Part shown: positions 36,458-45,980 of the stretch, in pieces
Layout of the letters: every line of letters begins with the position of its first letter
Position numbering within the stretch: position 1 is the stretch's first letter
Assembly (NCBI RefSeq): GCF_003058055.1
Contig: NZ_QBTZ01000001.1
Coordinates: forward strand, 1,986,501 to 2,050,500
Reading direction: 5' to 3'
DNA from: Acidovorax sp. 107
GTDB lineage: Bacteria; Pseudomonadota; Gammaproteobacteria; Burkholderiales; Burkholderiaceae_C
DNA: 64,000 nt
Notes under the pieces: generated by a model
What the model was told of the DNA's origin: nothing
Seen by the model: only the letters and a program-made list of their open reading frames with translations
The model's database searches: none
Position numbers and translations under genes: made by a program

Positions 36458-39184
36458 ATGCAGGATCGCCCCGACCCCGACGCGCTGCTGCAGCGCATCC
36501 AGCAAGAGCAGGCCCAGCAGCAGCGCGGGCGGCTCAAGGTGTTCTTTGGTGCTTGCGCCGGGGTGGGCAAGACCTTTGCCATGCTGTCGGCCGCCCGGGC
36601 GGCGCAGGCGCAAGGCACGCCCGTCACCATCGGCGTGGTCGAGACGCATGGCCGCGCCGACACCGACGCACAGACCGCGCACCTGCCCCGCCTGCCGCTG
36701 CGCGCCCTGCCCTACAAAGACCGCACCCTGCCCGAATTTGACCTGGATGCCGCCCTGGCCTGGGGCGCAGAACACCCCGAAGGCCTGGTGCTGCTGGACG
36801 AACTGGCCCACAGCAATGTGGCCGGGTCGCGCCACCCCAAGCGCTGGCAAGACGCCGAAGAGCTGCTGGCCGCAGGCATCGACGTGTGGTCCACCATGAA
36901 CGTGCAGCACCTGGAGAGCCTGAACGACATCGTGAGCGGCATCACCGGCATCCGCGTGTGGGAGACAGTGCCCGACCAGTTTTTTGACGCGGCCGACGAA
37001 GTGGTGGTGGTGGACCTGCCGCCCGACGAGCTGCTGGCGCGCCTCAAAACTGGCAAGGTCTACCTGCCCCAGCAGGCAGAGCGCGCCGCCGCCAACTTCT
37101 TTCGCAAAGGCAACCTGCTGGCCCTGCGCGAGTTGGCCCTGCGCCGCACGGCAGACCGGGTGGACGACGAAATGCGCGCCTACCGCCGCGCCAGCAGCAC
37201 CACGCATGAGGCCGTGTGGCCCAACCGCGAGGCCCTGCTGGCCTGCGTGGGCACGGGCGACAACGCCGAAAAAGTGGTGCGCAGCTGCGCCCGCTTGGCC
37301 GCCCAGCTCGACCTGCCCTGGCACGCCGTGCATGTGGAAACGCCCGAGCAGCAAGGCCAGTCGGCCACCCTGCACCCGCAGGTAGAGCGCACGCTGAAGA
37401 TCGCTCAGCAACTGGGCGCTGCCGCCTGCACCGTGCTGCCCGCCGCCCAGCCCGCACAGGCCCTGGTGCGCTACGCACGTGAACACAACCTGGTGCGCGT
37501 GGTCATGGGGCGCAGCACCCGGCGCTGGCCGTGGCAGGCCACGCTGGCCGAGCAGATCGGACAAAGTGCCAGCGACCTGGACCTGCTGCAGGTGGGCACA
37601 CTGCCCAGCCGCAGCAATGACGCAGCAGAGCGCAAAACCACCCGCGCCACCAACGCCCCCCGCGGTGCGTTCTGGCCGGGCTACATCGCTGCCGCGCTCG
37701 CCTGCTGCGTCGCCGCCGTCATCGCGACGCCGCTGGCCAACGTGCTGGAGCTGACCAACATCGTCATGCTGTTTTTGCTGGTGGTGGTGGGTGTGGCACT
37801 GCGCTTTGGGCGTGGCCCGGCCATCATGGCGGCGTTCCTGGGCGTGGGGTTTTTTGATTTCTTCTTTGTGCCGCCCCGCTTCAACTTTGCGGTGAGCGAC
37901 GCGCAGTACGTCGTCACCTTTGCCGTGATGCTGGTGGTGGCCCTGGTGGTGGGCCAGCTCACCGCCGGGCTCAAGGTACAGGCCGAGGCCGCCACCGACC
38001 GCGAACACCGCGTGCGCAGCCTCTACGACATGGCGCGTGACCTGTCTGCTGCCCTGCTGCCCGAACAGGTGGCCGAGATTGGCGCACGCTTTATCACCGG
38101 CGAGTTCAGCGCAGGCAGCACGCTGGTGGTGGCCGACGATGACAACCGCCTGCAGGTGCTGCCCGGAGGCACCGCCCCCGTGGACATGGCCGTGGCGCAA
38201 TGGGCATTCGAGCGCGGCGAGCCCGCAGGCCGGGGCACGGACACCTTGCACTCCAGCCCCACGCTGGTGCTGCCGCTCAAGGCGCCCATGCGCATCCGTG
38301 GCGTGCTGGTGGTCGCGATGCCGCAAGGCCAGGTGCCGGGCGTGGAACCGCGCCGCCTGCTGCAGACCTGCGCCTCGCTGCTGGCCATTTCGCTCGAACG
38401 CATCCACTACATCGACGTGGCGCAGAGAAGCACGGTGCAGATCGAGTCCGAGCGGCTGCGCAACTCGCTGCTCTCGGCCATCTCGCACGACCTGCGCACG
38501 CCGCTGGCCTCGCTGGTCGGCCTGGCCGAATCCCTGGCCATGGTGCAGCCGCCCCTGCCTTCCCATCAACAAGAGCTGACCGACGCCATCCAGCAATCGG
38601 CCCAGCGCATGAGCGCACTGGTCAACAACCTGCTGGACATGGCCCGCCTGGAGGCCGGGGCCGTGCAACTCAACAAAGCCTGGCAGCCACTGGAAGAAGT
38701 GGTGGGCAGCGCCCTGGCCGCCTGCGCCCCGGCCATTGCAACGCACCGTATCGAAGTGACCCTGCCGGGCGACCTGCCGCTGCTGCAGATCGACGCCGTG
38801 CTGATGGAGCGGGTGCTGGTCAACCTGCTGGAAAACGCCGCCAAGTACACGCCCGCAGACACCACCCTCCGCATCAGCGCGCAGCCCCAAAGCGATGCCG
38901 TGGCACTGACCATTACCGACGAAGGCCCCGGCCTGCCCAAAGGGCGTGAAGAGCTGCTGTTTGAAAAATTCGAGCGCGGTGCCCGCGAAAGCGCCACGCC
39001 CGGTGTGGGCCTGGGGCTGGCCATCTGCCGCGCCATCGTGCAGGCGCACGGTGGCAGCATCCGGGGCGATACGATCCACAACGCCCAGGGCCAGCCTGCG
39101 GGTGCACGCTTTACGCTGCTGCTGCCACGCGGTACACCGCCCACCGATCTAGGCACCGATGCAGACACCACCTGCGAAGTTTGA
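36458..39184 (+). CDS. kdpD: Osmosensitive K+ sensor histidine kinase KdpD
   Basis: A 908-residue membrane kinase that senses low K+ or osmotic stress. The KdpD N-terminal domain has a P-loop (GACAGVGKTFAML, about residues 31-43) and DELAHSNVAGSRHPKRWQDAEELL. A Usp-like domain (about 240-370), four closely packed helices (about 408-500), a GAF domain, the phosphoacceptor H677 in SAISHDLRTPLASL, and the ATPase domain (LVNLLENAAKYTP, DEGPGLP, GVGLGL) follow. The start is ATG 36458; a GTG two codons earlier is possible. The gene is separated from kdpC by a dispersed repeat and overlaps nothing. Confidence 0.95.
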   Translation: MQDRPDPDALLQRIQQEQAQQQRGRLKVFFGACAGVGKTFAMLSAARAAQAQGTPVTIGVVETHGRADTDAQTAHLPRLPLRALPYKDRTLPEFDLDAALAWGAEHPEGLVLLDELAHSNVAGSRHPKRWQDAEELLAAGIDVWSTMNVQHLESLNDIVSGITGIRVWETVPDQFFDAADEVVVVDLPPDELLARLKTGKVYLPQQAERAAANFFRKGNLLALRELALRRTADRVDDEMRAYRRASSTTHEAVWPNREALLACVGTGDNAEKVVRSCARLAAQLDLPWHAVHVETPEQQGQSATLHPQVERTLKIAQQLGAAACTVLPAAQPAQALVRYAREHNLVRVVMGRSTRRWPWQATLAEQIGQSASDLDLLQVGTLPSRSNDAAERKTTRATNAPRGAFWPGYIAAALACCVAAVIATPLANVLELTNIVMLFLLVVVGVALRFGRGPAIMAAFLGVGFFDFFFVPPRFNFAVSDAQYVVTFAVMLVVALVVGQLTAGLKVQAEAATDREHRVRSLYDMARDLSAALLPEQVAEIGARFITGEFSAGSTLVVADDDNRLQVLPGGTAPVDMAVAQWAFERGEPAGRGTDTLHSSPTLVLPLKAPMRIRGVLVVAMPQGQVPGVEPRRLLQTCASLLAISLERIHYIDVAQRSTVQIESERLRNSLLSAISHDLRTPLASLVGLAESLAMVQPPLPSHQQELTDAIQQSAQRMSALVNNLLDMARLEAGAVQLNKAWQPLEEVVGSALAACAPAIATHRIEVTLPGDLPLLQIDAVLMERVLVNLLENAAKYTPADTTLRISAQPQSDAVALTITDEGPGLPKGREELLFEKFERGARESATPGVGLGLAICRAIVQAHGGSIRGDTIHNAQGQPAGARFTLLLPRGTPPTDLGTDADTTCEV

Positions 39185-39205
39185 CCGCGCGGCCCTCCAA
39201 TCCCC

Positions 39206-39946
39206 ATGACCGACCTGCCCACCCACATCCTCATCGTCGAAGACGAAGCCGACATCCGCCGCTTTGTGCGCCTGACGCTGGAGAGCGAAGGCCACACCGT
39301 GCACGAGGCCGCCACGCTGCAACGCGGCCTGATCGAGGCTGGCACCCGCCGCCCCGACCTGGTGGTGCTGGACCTGGGCCTGCCCGATGGCGACGGTGTG
39401 GACCTGATCCGCGACCTGCGCACCTGGTCGGCCATGCCTATCATCGTGCTCTCGGCCCGCAGCGCCGAGGCCAGCAAGATCGCGGCGCTGGATGCCGGGG
39501 CCGACGACTACCTGGTCAAGCCCTTTGGCTCCGGTGAGCTGATGGCCCGCGTGCGCGCCCAGTTGCGCCGCAGCCAGCGCGCATCCGGCGCCGAAGCCAC
39601 ACCCGTCATCCAGTTCGGCCCCATCACCGTGGACCTGGCCCGCCGCACGGTGGAGCGCCGCATGGGCGGCAATGGTGAAGGCAACGGCGATGGCAATGGC
39701 AATGGCAGCGAGGCCCTGCACCTCACACCCATCGAATACAAGCTGCTCACCTACCTGGCCTCCCAGCCCGACCGCGTCATCACCCACGCCCAGCTCCTCA
39801 AGGCCGTGTGGGGCCCAGGCCATGCTGAGGACACGCACTATGTGCGCGTGCACATGGCCAACCTGCGCAAGAAGGTGGAGGACAACGCATCCATGCCCCG
39901 GCATTTGCGAACCGAGGCGGGGGTGGGGTACCGGTTTGTGCCGTAG
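39206..39946 (+). CDS. kdpE: Response regulator KdpE
   Basis: A 246-residue OmpR-type activator of kdp transcription. The receiver (residues 6-120) has VEDEAD, the phosphoacceptor in LVVLDLGLPDGDG and the lysine in LVKPFG. The winged-helix domain starts at LHLTPIEYKLLTYLA and ends VRVHMANLRKKVE...GVGYRFVP. The linker contains a 14-residue Gly/Asn/Asp/Glu run encoded by seven imperfect 6-base units (39668-39709), which makes this member longer than most KdpE. Its likely targets are the direct repeats at 31552-31605. Confidence 0.95.
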   Translation: MTDLPTHILIVEDEADIRRFVRLTLESEGHTVHEAATLQRGLIEAGTRRPDLVVLDLGLPDGDGVDLIRDLRTWSAMPIIVLSARSAEASKIAALDAGADDYLVKPFGSGELMARVRAQLRRSQRASGAEATPVIQFGPITVDLARRTVERRMGGNGEGNGDGNGNGSEALHLTPIEYKLLTYLASQPDRVITHAQLLKAVWGPGHAEDTHYVRVHMANLRKKVEDNASMPRHLRTEAGVGYRFVP

Positions 39947-40011
39947 CGCCAGCCTACGCCCCTGGCCCATCTGGCGTGAGCGAGCAACAGCGCCTGCAAA
40001 TTGGAAAAAAT

Positions 40012-42210
40012 CTACTCCTCACCCCAGACAGCTTGGCTCTGGACAACGTTCACAAAGTGCACTGCATCGAAGCCATCCGGGTACAGGCTTGCCTGGGAAT
40101 GGCGCGGCAATCCCTCTGCCTGCGTCCACACCTGCCCTTCAAACAAGCGTTGTCGATCGTCACGCAGCGTAATCAGAATTTCCTCCAGCGACAACTTCAA
40201 ACAGCCGAAAAAGAAACAATGGTCACCCTCGATAGAGGTGTCCACGATCCACGCGTGAACCCGCTCAAGCGTAGGCGGCTCTGGCAACCCCAAAGCACTT
40301 TGCAAAGCCATATCGCCCGCCAGCACACCGAGCACTGCCGCTTGCTTACGTACCAGTTGGCGCCCCGCTTTGCGCAATGTGGTGGTCACATGCTGCCACG
40401 CATCTTGAACCGATTGGCGCACGAATGTGGACTTGAGTTCGAAGACAAACAAATGCCCGTCGCGCGCAGCCAGCACATCCACCTCACCGGCGTCGCGGAG
40501 ATCGTCAGGCGGTTGCCAATTCAGTACAACGCGAAAGCCCCGCGCCTGCAGGGCCACCGCCAAGTTGGCCTCAATGCGCTGTGTTTCCTCTCGCGTCTCA
40601 GCGCGTCGCGCCCCCAGCCTGCGCAGATTGTTGATGGCCGCATGGCCATTGCTTTGAAAAGCAGCAATCCAAGGCAACTGCACGTAAGCATGACCAAACT
40701 GAAGGACTGGACGCTCAAACAAACCTGGATGCAAGCCAGGCTCGTCCCGCCCCAACCTTTCACCAAGCGCCACCATGTCGTAGCACCAGAAATCGAGAAT
40801 GGCTTGGGCAGAGGCCACACTCCCTTGCGGCTGTTCGGACGTGACAGTCCAACCCGTGATACGGCGAACCTTAGCGGTGCGGTCTGACCATGTAAACGGC
40901 AGACGGTTCTGCATGCCCTCCAACAAGCCCTGCAGCGCCAAGCGCCCCAGTGCCAGCCGCCAGTGCCCCAGGGCTTGCGCGTGGGCAGCGAACGCTCCAA
41001 TGTAGTCACGCAAGAAAAAAATAGCCGTCAATTCCTGCGCCAGCAAGGCCTGAAAGAGGTTGACCGTGCGCCCCCCTTCAAGGCTCACCTGATCGCCTAC
41101 CCCGTACACCTCACTCAGCCGCATCCGCGTGGCGAGCGCCTTAATCCAGGCCGCTCGGTTGTCGTCCTCGTTTTCAGGCCGCCCTATGCGCTGGTGTGCC
41201 ATGTCGGAGTGCGCGAACGCATCGACTGCCCGATCCATCCAATAGCCCTGCAACTGCCACAGCTTGCGTGTGTTGCGCTCCCATGCAGCGCGTGCAGCCG
41301 GGTCAGTCTCGACAATCTCCAGCCTGTCTCCGCGTCTCTCAAATCGGATGCCGTCATCCCAGCAAAAAGCATGGAGGCTGCGGCTCAAAAATTCCCGCAT
41401 CTCGATCTGCGCCGCCATGAGGTCTTGAAACTGCGCGTAGCGCCGGGCCGCCAACTCTGGCAATGCTCTATTCGAGAAGAGCCAATCCCGAAACAACGGC
41501 CCTACACGCTCGGCAATGTCGTTCTCATTGAGGCGCAAGGCGGAACGGTCGCCTGACCGTAATTTCCAGAGCAGCAATGCGTTGATCGCATCCCAAGCAC
41601 TCGCCACGGACATTCCTTGGGCCTCGACAGCCGCTGAGCCATGCAGGCCATGTGGCACCAAATGATCGAAAGCGTAAAGACTGGTCCATGCCAACAGCTC
41701 AATGATCGGCACTGTCTCCCATGGCAACTGGCAGCGGGCCAGCGCGTCTCGACGCAGGGCGTGGGCCTCATCCAATAGGTGAAGCACCCGGCACAATTCA
41801 GCGACTTCGGGGGCTTGTGCCGCAGCCTGCTGCAGTTCATGGCGACGTGGCGAATCAGGCCGCAGCGCCAAGCCAGAGTGACGCACCGCGTCCGTGAGGA
41901 CGATAGGCGCTTGCTGTGCGAGCACACCCAACAGTCCAGGGGCAGCCACCTTGTCTTGTGCGAGATAACGCGTCAGCGCCAAACCCATGGCTTCGCCACG
42001 CCAATCCTGCGCATCAGCAGCTTGTAAGCACACAGTCGACCAGAACAAGTGATCTCGACCACTGCGGCTCAGCTTGTGGCCGTTGACCTTCTCGGGTCTA
42101 CCGTCCAGGTAAGCCTCCGCGACTTCCGCCAGCGCTTCGTGCGCTGAAAAACCATCGGCTAGCAAGCGCAGGCGCAGACGCTCGTAATAACCACCGTCCT
42201 CTGCACTCAT
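40012..42210 (-). CDS. Unknown 732-residue protein with a PD-(D/E)XK nuclease-like domain
   Basis: I do not recognise this family. The first 500 or so residues are mostly helical, with many Trp and Leu and no signal peptide or clear membrane helix. Near the C-terminus there is a helix ETQRIEANLAVALQARGF, then D578 in GEVDVLAARDG and E591-x-K593 in LFVFELKST: the spacing and hydrophobic strands of a PD-(D/E)XK nuclease core. Its ATG overlaps the TGA of rng (ATGA), so it is translationally coupled to ribonuclease G, and it ends the maf-rng operon. G+C is lower than around it (31 of 60 in two lines I counted, against 37 of 60 in rng), which suggests transfer. It could act on RNA or DNA, or in defence; the target is unknown. 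Confidence 0.75.
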   Translation of the reverse strand: MSAEDGGYYERLRLRLLADGFSAHEALAEVAEAYLDGRPEKVNGHKLSRSGRDHLFWSTVCLQAADAQDWRGEAMGLALTRYLAQDKVAAPGLLGVLAQQAPIVLTDAVRHSGLALRPDSPRRHELQQAAAQAPEVAELCRVLHLLDEAHALRRDALARCQLPWETVPIIELLAWTSLYAFDHLVPHGLHGSAAVEAQGMSVASAWDAINALLLWKLRSGDRSALRLNENDIAERVGPLFRDWLFSNRALPELAARRYAQFQDLMAAQIEMREFLSRSLHAFCWDDGIRFERRGDRLEIVETDPAARAAWERNTRKLWQLQGYWMDRAVDAFAHSDMAHQRIGRPENEDDNRAAWIKALATRMRLSEVYGVGDQVSLEGGRTVNLFQALLAQELTAIFFLRDYIGAFAAHAQALGHWRLALGRLALQGLLEGMQNRLPFTWSDRTAKVRRITGWTVTSEQPQGSVASAQAILDFWCYDMVALGERLGRDEPGLHPGLFERPVLQFGHAYVQLPWIAAFQSNGHAAINNLRRLGARRAETREETQRIEANLAVALQARGFRVVLNWQPPDDLRDAGEVDVLAARDGHLFVFELKSTFVRQSVQDAWQHVTTTLRKAGRQLVRKQAAVLGVLAGDMALQSALGLPEPPTLERVHAWIVDTSIEGDHCFFFGCLKLSLEEILITLRDDRQRLFEGQVWTQAEGLPRHSQASLYPDGFDAVHFVNVVQSQAVWGEE

Positions 42211-43697
42211 AGCAGCACGATGTCGTACTGCTCCTGCCCCATCGCGCTTTCGGCCTGCAGCGAGATGGGTTTCTTGATGAAGTCGGAAAGCCCGGCCAGG
42301 TGCTGACTCTCCTCGTCGAGGAACAGCTCCACCACCCGCGCCGACGCCACCACCCGGAACTCGCGCGGGTTGAACTGGCGGGCTTCGCGCAGGATCTCGC
42401 GCAGGATGTCGTAGCACACGCTGCGCGCAGTCTTCACGCTGCCCTTGCCCTGGCATACCTCGCAGGGCTCGCACAGCATGTGGGCCAATGATTCGCGTGT
42501 GCGCTTGCGCGTCATCTCCACCAGGCCCAGTTGCGAGAAGGTGCCGGACGACATGGTCTTGACCCGGTCGCGCGCGAGCTGCTTCTTGAACTCCGCCAGC
42601 ACAGCCTGCTGGTGGTCGTCCCGCACCATGTCGATGAAGTCCACGATGATGATGCCGCCCAGGTTGCGCAAGCGCAGTTGGCGAGCAATGGCCTGGGCTG
42701 CCTCCAGGTTGGTCTTGAAGATGGTGTCGTCGAAGTTGCGCGCACCCACGTAGCCACCGGTGTTCACGTCGATGGTGGTGAGCGCCTCGGTCTGGTCCAC
42801 GATGAGGTAGCCGCCCGACTTCAGGTCCACCCGGCGTCCCAATGCCTTTGCCACCTCTTCATCGATGGCATACAAGTCAAAAATCGGCCGCTCGCCCTTG
42901 TAGTGCTGCAGCTTGCCGGCGGCTGCGGGCATGAACTCCTGCCCGAACGCGCGCAGGCGCTGGAATTGCTCCATCGAATCGATGCGGATGGTCTGCGTGT
43001 GGTCGCCCACCAGGTCGCGCAGCACGCGCTGCAGCAGGTCCAGGTCCTGGTGCAACAGCGACATGGCCGGCAGCTTGAGCGATGCCTCCTTGATGCGCGC
43101 CCAGGTCTTGCGCAGGTAGGCAATGTCTTCAGCCAGCTCGGCATCCGTGGAATCTTCGCCGTTGGTGCGCAAGATGAAGCCGCCGCCACCGCCCGTGGAC
43201 TTGTCGCCCACCAGCGCCTGCAGCCGCGCGCGCAGTGCATCGCGCTCGGCGGGCGGGATCTTCTGCGACACGCCCACATGGTCGTCCTGCGGCAAAAACA
43301 CCAGCAGGCGACCGGCAATGCTGATCTGCGTGGACAACCGCGCGCCCTTGGTGCCAATCGGGTCCTTGATGACCTGCACCATCAGTGCCTGGCCTTCGAA
43401 CACCTGTTTTTCGATGGGCACTTGCGGCTCGTTCTTGCGGGCGAATGCGGGCGGCTCGCCATCGGGCTGGCGCTGCCACACATCAGCTACGTGCAAGAAG
43501 GCCGCGCGCTCCAGCCCGATGTCGATGAAGGCCGACTGCATGCCCGGCAGCACGCGCGATACCTTGCCCAGGTAGACGTTGCCCACCAGGCCGCGTTCCA
43601 GCGTGCGCTCGATATGCAGCTCCTGCACGGCGCCGTGCTCCACCACGGCCACGCGGGTTTCCTGGGGCGACCAATTAATCAGGATGTCTTGTTGCAT
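42207..43697 (-). CDS. rng: Ribonuclease G
   Basis: A 496-residue endoribonuclease of the RNase E/G family, involved in 16S rRNA 5' maturation and mRNA decay. It has the N-terminal S1 domain (RGLVGNVYLGKVSRVLPGMQSAFIDIG), the catalytic segment ALTTIDVNTGGYVGARNFDDTIFKTN, the metal-binding IIIVDFIDM and the zinc-link cysteines in LCEPCEVCQGKG. There is no long RNase E-type C-terminal tail. It follows maf by 30 bases and overlaps the unknown nuclease-like gene. Confidence 0.96.
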   Translation of the reverse strand: MQQDILINWSPQETRVAVVEHGAVQELHIERTLERGLVGNVYLGKVSRVLPGMQSAFIDIGLERAAFLHVADVWQRQPDGEPPAFARKNEPQVPIEKQVFEGQALMVQVIKDPIGTKGARLSTQISIAGRLLVFLPQDDHVGVSQKIPPAERDALRARLQALVGDKSTGGGGGFILRTNGEDSTDAELAEDIAYLRKTWARIKEASLKLPAMSLLHQDLDLLQRVLRDLVGDHTQTIRIDSMEQFQRLRAFGQEFMPAAAGKLQHYKGERPIFDLYAIDEEVAKALGRRVDLKSGGYLIVDQTEALTTIDVNTGGYVGARNFDDTIFKTNLEAAQAIARQLRLRNLGGIIIVDFIDMVRDDHQQAVLAEFKKQLARDRVKTMSSGTFSQLGLVEMTRKRTRESLAHMLCEPCEVCQGKGSVKTARSVCYDILREILREARQFNPREFRVVASARVVELFLDEESQHLAGLSDFIKKPISLQAESAMGQEQYDIVLL

Positions 43698-43727
43698 GGC
43701 GTTGTTGTTGTCTTTGGTTGGCGTCGC

Positions 43728-44342
43728 CTAGATGGCAAAGCCCGATGCGCGCAGTAGCTGCGCGGTCTCGTACATGGGCAGCCCCATGATGCCCGAATAG
43801 CTGCCCGCCAGGTGCTCCACATACGCTGCCGCCCTGCCCTGGATGCCATAGGCGCCCGCCTTGCCCAGCGGCTCGCCCGTGGCCACGTACGCATCGATCT
43901 GCGCGGGTGTCATGGGCGCGAAGGTGACGCGCGACACCGAGAGGGCCGTCAGCCGCTTGGCGCCCACTTGCATCGCTAAGGCAGTCAGCACGCGGTGCTC
44001 GTGCCCCGCCAGCTCGGCCAGCATGCGCGCAGCATGGGCAGCATCGTCCGGCTTGCCGTAGATGGTGCGGCCCAGGGCCACGGTGGTGTCGGAGCACAGG
44101 ATGGGCGCATCCGGCAACTGGCGCCGCGCGCGCCGGGCTACGGCCGCGTCGAGCTTGAGCGCGGTCACGCGCTCCACATAGGCGGTGGGCGCTTCGCCGG
44201 GCAGCACCACCTCGATGGCCTCGGTGTCTTCGGGCTCATCGCCGTCCACATTGGGTAGCAGCAGTTCGTGGCGCACGCCCAGCTGTTCCAGCAACTGACG
44301 ACGGCGCGGGCTCTGGGAGGCGAGGTAGATGAAGTCGGGCAT
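43728..44342 (-). CDS. maf: Maf-family nucleotide pyrophosphatase
   Basis: A 204-residue Maf/YhdE-type enzyme that removes non-canonical or dTTP/UTP-type nucleoside triphosphates. The N-terminal [39 protein letters not shown] and the GAYGIQGRAA...GSYSGIMGLP segment match the family. It lies in the usual place between rlmH and rng. A dispersed repeat occupies the gap to rlmH. Confidence 0.95.
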   Translation of the reverse strand: MPDFIYLASQSPRRRQLLEQLGVRHELLLPNVDGDEPEDTEAIEVVLPGEAPTAYVERVTALKLDAAVARRARRQLPDAPILCSDTTVALGRTIYGKPDDAAHAARMLAELAGHEHRVLTALAMQVGAKRLTALSVSRVTFAPMTPAQIDAYVATGEPLGKAGAYGIQGRAAAYVEHLAGSYSGIMGLPMYETAQLLRASGFAI

Positions 44343-44350
44343 GAACGGAT

Positions 44351-44407
44351 TTTGAATAAAAATCGGCTCTAGCGCTTATTCATCAAGCGCTAGCAGCTAT
44401 GAAAAAA
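44351..44407 (+). repeat. Dispersed palindromic repeat, copy 5 (best palindrome)
   Basis: CTAGCGCTT (44369-44377), seven bases, AAGCGCTAG (44385-44393) is a perfect 9-bp palindrome. It is preceded by TTTGAATAAAAATCGGCT and followed by CAGCTATGAAAAAA. This copy best defines the family and lies inside the rlmH-maf transcript. Confidence 0.8.
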
Positions 44408-44442
44408 GGAGTGATACCGACCATCATTGCAAAGGGCCTGCT

Positions 44443-44910
44443 TTATTCACGATGGTATGGATGCCCGGCATTCACCGACCAGGCGCGGTATAGCTGCTCA
44501 ATGAGCAGCACGCGCACCATGGCGTGCGGCAGGGTCAGGTCCGACAGGCGAATGCGCTCGTGTGCCGCTTGCCGAAAGGCGGGGTCCAGCCCATCGGGGC
44601 CGCCGATGACCAGCGCCACATCGTCACCGCCCAGCTGCCAGCCCTTGAGCCGTTCGGCCAGCGCTTTGGTGGTGAGGTTGGTGCCGCGCTCGTCCAGTGC
44701 CACCACGCGGGTGCCCCTGGGAATGGCGGCCTCGATGCGCTCACGCTCGGCGGCGTAGAGCGTCTCCAGCGTCTTGGAGCCACGCGGCTCGGTCTTGACG
44801 GCCTTGAGCTCTACCTTGAGTTCGGGCGGGAAGCGTTTGGCGTAATCGTCGTATGCGGTCTGCGCCCAATCGGGCACCCGCTGCCCGACCGCCACAATGA
44901 GCAGCTTCAT
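44443..44910 (-). CDS. rlmH: 23S rRNA pseudouridine-1915 N3-methyltransferase
   Basis: A 155-residue SPOUT-class methyltransferase that modifies position 1915 of 23S rRNA in assembled ribosomes. It begins [15 protein letters not shown] and has [29 protein letters not shown] (as [11 protein letters not shown]), and the C-terminal [20 protein letters not shown]. It sits between rsfS and maf, as in most relatives. Confidence 0.97.
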   Translation of the reverse strand: MKLLIVAVGQRVPDWAQTAYDDYAKRFPPELKVELKAVKTEPRGSKTLETLYAAERERIEAAIPRGTRVVALDERGTNLTTKALAERLKGWQLGGDDVALVIGGPDGLDPAFRQAAHERIRLSDLTLPHAMVRVLLIEQLYRAWSVNAGHPYHRE

Positions 44911-44980
44911 GGATCAACCTGGATGCGTGAGGGGCAGTTACCGCAGCGCGCCACGAAAGGGGCACCGCTGCGGAAACGGA

Positions 44981-45859
44981 TCAGCCCTTGCTACGGGCCG
45001 GCGCCTTCTTGGCGGCTGGCTTGGCACCCGACTTGGGCGCCGATGCGGAGGCTGGCTTGGCTGCCGCGCGTGCGGGAGTCTTGCCTGCGGGCGACTTCTT
45101 GGCCGCAGGCTTCTTGGCGCCAACAGGCTTGACCACAACCGTCTTGACAGGGGCCTTGGTGGCGGCGGGCTTCTTGGCGGCGACTGCGCCCGTGGTCTTG
45201 CTGGCTGGCTTGGTGGCGCCGGTCTTGGCGGCCGATTTGCCCGGCGCGGCCTTGGCCGCAGTTTTTGCAGCTGGCTTGGGCGCTGTTTTCGCTGCAGTTT
45301 TCGCAGCGGTCTTGGCAACTGCCTTGACGGTGGCCTTGCCCGAACGGGCGGCTACCGAGGGAGCTGCTGCCGCCTTTTTGGCGGGCGCCTTGCCAGCAGC
45401 CTTGGCGTCCGACTTGGCAGCCTTCTGGGCCGACTTTTTCTCAGCCAGTTCGGTGGCGGCGCTGGACACAGGCTTGGCAGCGCCCAGCTTCAGACGCACG
45501 GGGGTGTCGCCCCACAGTTCTTCCAGGCGGTAGTACTGGCGGATGGCGGGCTGCATGATGTGCGCCACAGCGGCGCCGCAGTCCACGATGATCCATTCAC
45601 CGTTGTCTTCGCCTTCGATGCGGGGCTTGGAGAAGCCGGCTTCCTTGACCGCATCGCGCACGCTGGCTGCCAGGGCCTTGGTCTGGCGGTTGGAAGTGCC
45701 TGATGCCACGATCACCCGTTCAAACAGCGGCGAGAGATGCTCGGTGTTGAAAACCTGGATGTCTTGCGCCTTGACGTCTTCCAGGCCATCGACGATGGCG
45801 CGCTGGAGTTTGGTGACGTCTTTTTTGGCGGCGGTTTCCGATTTGGTGGAGGTGGTCAT
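44981..45859 (-). CDS. rsfS: Ribosome silencing factor with a long Ala/Lys-rich tail
   Basis: The first 125 or so of 292 residues are a normal RsfS/Iojap domain (KLQRAIVDGLEDVKAQDIQVF, ERVIVASGTSNRQTKALA, GEWIIVDCGAAVAHIMQ, YYRLEELWGD) that binds uL14 and blocks subunit joining in starvation. The remaining 165 or so residues are almost only Ala, Lys, Pro, Thr and Ser with repeats such as AAKTAAK, like histone H1 tails; typical RsfS ends near residue 110-130. The tail should be disordered and strongly basic and may bind RNA. nadD, usually just upstream, is absent here. Confidence 0.93.
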   Translation of the reverse strand: MTTSTKSETAAKKDVTKLQRAIVDGLEDVKAQDIQVFNTEHLSPLFERVIVASGTSNRQTKALAASVRDAVKEAGFSKPRIEGEDNGEWIIVDCGAAVAHIMQPAIRQYYRLEELWGDTPVRLKLGAAKPVSSAATELAEKKSAQKAAKSDAKAAGKAPAKKAAAAPSVAARSGKATVKAVAKTAAKTAAKTAPKPAAKTAAKAAPGKSAAKTGATKPASKTTGAVAAKKPAATKAPVKTVVVKPVGAKKPAAKKSPAGKTPARAAAKPASASAPKSGAKPAAKKAPARSKG

Positions 45860-45980
45860 CAGGCGGTGATTAGAAAGGGAATGGAATCAATATAGCGTGC
45901 AACGCAGCGCACAGCCAGCGGGCTGGGCCTTGAGTGTTGCGCGGGTGTTGTGCTGGGGCGCTGCAGCAGTGTGAGGTGTT

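Noticed and set aside
36209-39079. A 956-codon open frame opposite kdpD
   Set aside because: It is the complement of a clearly coding kdpD; the product is low-complexity His/Gln/Gly with no motif.
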